Shown in pieces: positions 23,399 through 25,117 of a DNA stretch of 25,117 nucleotides. Origin of the DNA: CAZBBC01 sp964489835 (GTDB lineage: Bacteria; Calditrichota; Calditrichia; JAJRVZ01); contig CAZBBC010000056.1 of the NCBI GenBank assembly GCA_964489835.1, positions 1-25,117 on the forward strand, given 5' to 3'. The notes under the pieces were generated by a model. That model searched no databases, was not told the DNA's origin, and was given only the letters and a program-made list of their open reading frames with translations. Positions within the stretch are counted from its first letter, which is position 1. The number at the start of each line of letters is the position of its first letter. A program made the translations under genes and the position numbers.

Positions 23399-23683
23399 TA
23401 CTCCCGATCAGTATTTATAAACCCGGATCTTTTTGGCAGAGAAAATGCGGATTTTTTACCTGTCCTCTCCTGCTGTGCAATATACGGATTAAATGGGTAC
23501 CAATCGAACATTTTATATTATACATTTCCTAATTCTGAACATAACGAGAAGTGAAGAGCAAAAACCGTAAAGCGTTGAGCGTTGTGCGTAAAGCGTGAAA
23601 AGAAAAGAGAGAAGAGTATAGAGAGAGAAGAAATGATCAATTTTCTCTCTTAACTTTTCTCTCTACGCTCCACGCCCCACGCT
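23399..23683. other. Intergenic region with inverted repeat E
   Basis: No gene was found in these 285 bases. The right half (about 23567-23706) is taken up by an imperfect inverted repeat rich in AGCG and GAGAG units that runs into the 3' end of pepT. Confidence 0.6.
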
Positions 23684-23706
23684 CTACGAACTGCGCTCTG
23701 CCCAGA
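23567..23706. repeat. Imperfect inverted repeat E, overlaps the pepT stop
   Basis: The left arm reads CGTAAAGCGTTGAGCGTTGT and then GCGTAAAGCGTG, followed by an AGAGAGAAG tract. The right arm reads CTCTCTACGCTCCACGCCCC and then ACGCTCTACG. They are approximate reverse complements around the centre near 23635. The last residues of PepT (AERSS and the stop TAG) are encoded inside the right arm. Confidence 0.65.
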
Positions 23707-24934
23707 TCTGGCTTAAATGAACAATCGTTTCCACTGCTTTGGCCATATCCTGGACAGAGATCCATTCTTTTTTGCTATGAAAATTATGACCACCGGTAAA
23801 AACATTGGGGGTTGGCACACCCATGAAACAAAGTCTGGCACCATCTGTACCACCTCGAATCAAATTTTTTAACGACTTAATTCCGGTACGATCAACAGCT
23901 TCCAAGGCATATTCAACCACTTGCGGATGCTTATCCAGGATTAGTTTCATGTTACGATAGGACTCCTTTATTTCGACTGACAGCGATGCTTTAGGATACC
24001 TGGATTCCACATCCTTGCATAATTTCTTTAAAAAATCTTCTTTATCTTTCAAGCCATCAATATCAAAATCCCTGACCAGAAAAACGATTTCTGTTTCCTC
24101 CACGCCGCCTTTGATGGAATGAACATGAAGATATCCCTCGCGTTTTTCAGTCGTTTCCGGAGACATTCTGTCAGCAGGCAGCTGATCGATAAAGTGTGCG
24201 GCAATTTTAATGCCGTTGATCATTTTGTTTTTAGCATACCCGGGATGTACATTGACACCCTTGATCCGCACGATGGCTGTATCTGCACAGAACGTTTCGT
24301 CTTCAATTTCTCCGACGGTTTCACCATCGATCGTATAAGCATAGTCAGCGGCAAATTGTTTTACATCAAAATGTTGGGTTCCCGTGCCGACTTCTTCATC
24401 TACCGTAAAGGACACCCGGATCTTACCGTGTTTGACTTCGGGATTTTCAATCAGGTAATGCAATGCACCCATAATTTCCGCAATCCCGGCTTTATTATCG
24501 GCACCCAATAATGTGGTTCCATCGGAGGTAATGATATCATGACCGATACAGTCCTTTAGAGCTGGATTTACCTTAAACTCGATGATCTGAGAGCGATCAT
24601 TTTTTAATACAATATCCCCGCCCGGGTAATTTTTAGTAATCACAGGTGCGACATTCTTACCGCTTACCTCCGGTGAAGTATCGACATGCGCAATGTAGCC
24701 GATGGTCGGTACCTTGTAGTCTACATTCGAAGGCAAGGTGCCAAAGACATAGCCATGTTCCGTTATTTCAACATCTTTGAGTCCGAGTTCTTTCAATTCC
24801 AGCAACAATTGTTTTGAAAGTTCCAATTGCTTTAAGGTACTGGGATATGTTTCTGATTCTTCACTGGATTGTGTGTCATATTTTACATAGGATAAAAAAC
24901 GTTCAAGAAATAATTCCGACGTAATGGGCTTCAT
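23684..24934 (-). CDS. pepT: Peptidase T (tripeptide aminopeptidase, M20)
   Basis: This zinc-dependent aminopeptidase removes the N-terminal residue from tripeptides in the cytoplasm. The 416 residues fit PepT (about 400-415). The metal ligands and active site are visible: H83 and D85 in IAHVDTS, D146 in LGADNKAG, E180-E181 in FTVDEEVGTG, D203 region in TIDGETVG, and the late FTGGHNFHSKKEW with its histidine. RGGTDGARL is the conserved substrate-binding loop. AAGGA lies about eight bases before the ATG. The downstream gene DUF971 begins about 285 bases away, so it is probably its own unit. The final residues come from a repeat element (see repeat E), so the C-terminus may differ slightly from relatives. 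Confidence 0.96.
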   Translation of the reverse strand: MKPITSELFLERFLSYVKYDTQSSEESETYPSTLKQLELSKQLLLELKELGLKDVEITEHGYVFGTLPSNVDYKVPTIGYIAHVDTSPEVSGKNVAPVITKNYPGGDIVLKNDRSQIIEFKVNPALKDCIGHDIITSDGTTLLGADNKAGIAEIMGALHYLIENPEVKHGKIRVSFTVDEEVGTGTQHFDVKQFAADYAYTIDGETVGEIEDETFCADTAIVRIKGVNVHPGYAKNKMINGIKIAAHFIDQLPADRMSPETTEKREGYLHVHSIKGGVEETEIVFLVRDFDIDGLKDKEDFLKKLCKDVESRYPKASLSVEIKESYRNMKLILDKHPQVVEYALEAVDRTGIKSLKNLIRGGTDGARLCFMGVPTPNVFTGGHNFHSKKEWISVQDMAKAVETIVHLSQIWAERSS

Positions 24935-25117
24935 ATAGCTTCCTTATATTTGGATGATCATTCAATATGGATATAAACTGTTATTGAGGAAATATAGCAA
25001 AAATTTTGTAATAAATTTCATTGAATTTTTTAGCCTGAATTATTCATAAAATTAAATATTTTAGTCTATAAATAACCTAAAATCAATGAGTTAATTCCCC
25101 CTTAATAAAGGGGGTTA
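24935..25117. other. Right-edge region upstream of pepT
   Basis: No gene was found. It should contain the pepT promoter. It also has TTTAGCCTGAAT (25029-25040), the reverse complement of 11957-11968, and a palindrome at the very end. Confidence 0.5.
25095..25117 (+). repeat. REP-like palindrome B, copy 4 (cut by window edge)
   Basis: TTCCCCCTTAATAAAGGGGG and TTA match the start of copy 1 at 11818. CCCCCTT and AAGGGGG again form a 7-bp stem. The rest lies outside the window. Confidence 0.75.

Noticed and set aside
1..25117. CRISPR array, prophage, integron or toxin-antitoxin system
   Set aside because: No regularly spaced repeats, phage proteins, integrase other than housekeeping XerC, or small paired genes were found.

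Overview
The window is an AT-rich bacterial chromosome segment, almost certainly from a metagenome or draft assembly because it carries a 100-base run of N (5199-5298). No rRNA, tRNA, CRISPR array, phage or transposase gene was seen. The gene content fits a Gram-negative lineage around the FCB superphylum (Marinimicrobia- or Calditrichota-like bacteria). The clues are an omega-subunit-like protein of the FCB style, a loose-lipobox secreted protein with a GWN-type beta-rich C-terminus, a multi-PEGA membrane protein, a DUF971 protein, and intergenic regions full of degenerate palindromic repeats. This placement is inference; no 16S gene is present.

Left part, plus strand (1-5133): a KamA-family radical SAM aminomutase, an acidic-amino-acid:cation symporter (DAACS family), an RNA polymerase omega-like protein with its own promoter and terminator, and a YtcJ-like amidohydrolase. 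The aminomutase keeps the iron-sulfur, carboxylate-binding and PLP-lysine positions of lysine 2,3-aminomutase but appears to lack both aspartates that hold the lysine side chain. Its neighbour looks like a glutamate/aspartate carrier, so the pair may work on an acidic amino acid.

At 5134-5556 lies a repeat-rich gap region where the strands converge. Everything to the right is on the minus strand. Read in the direction of transcription (right to left) the order is: peptidase T; DUF971; Smg/DUF494; topA-xerC with overlapping stop and start codons; a short hibernation factor hpf with a strong terminator; hprK-PTS IIA-PTS IIB, again with TAATG overlaps; a secreted lipoprotein; valS; a 707-residue PEGA-repeat membrane protein; then a tight run of rarA, a small unknown protein, an ABC permease and an ABC ATPase.

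Functionally most of this is housekeeping: DNA topology and recombination (TopA, XerC, RarA), translation and ribosome dormancy (ValS, HPF), transcription (omega), peptide turnover (PepT) and PTS-linked regulation (HprK, IIA, IIB, with no IIC/IID permease here). No obvious new multi-gene defence or biosynthetic system is visible. The points most worth a second look are the altered substrate pocket of the KamA-like enzyme beside an acidic amino-acid carrier, the permease-less HprK-IIA-IIB set, the PEGA protein with a duplicated cytoplasmic motif, and at least six families of short dispersed repeats, one of which supplies the last codons of pepT.
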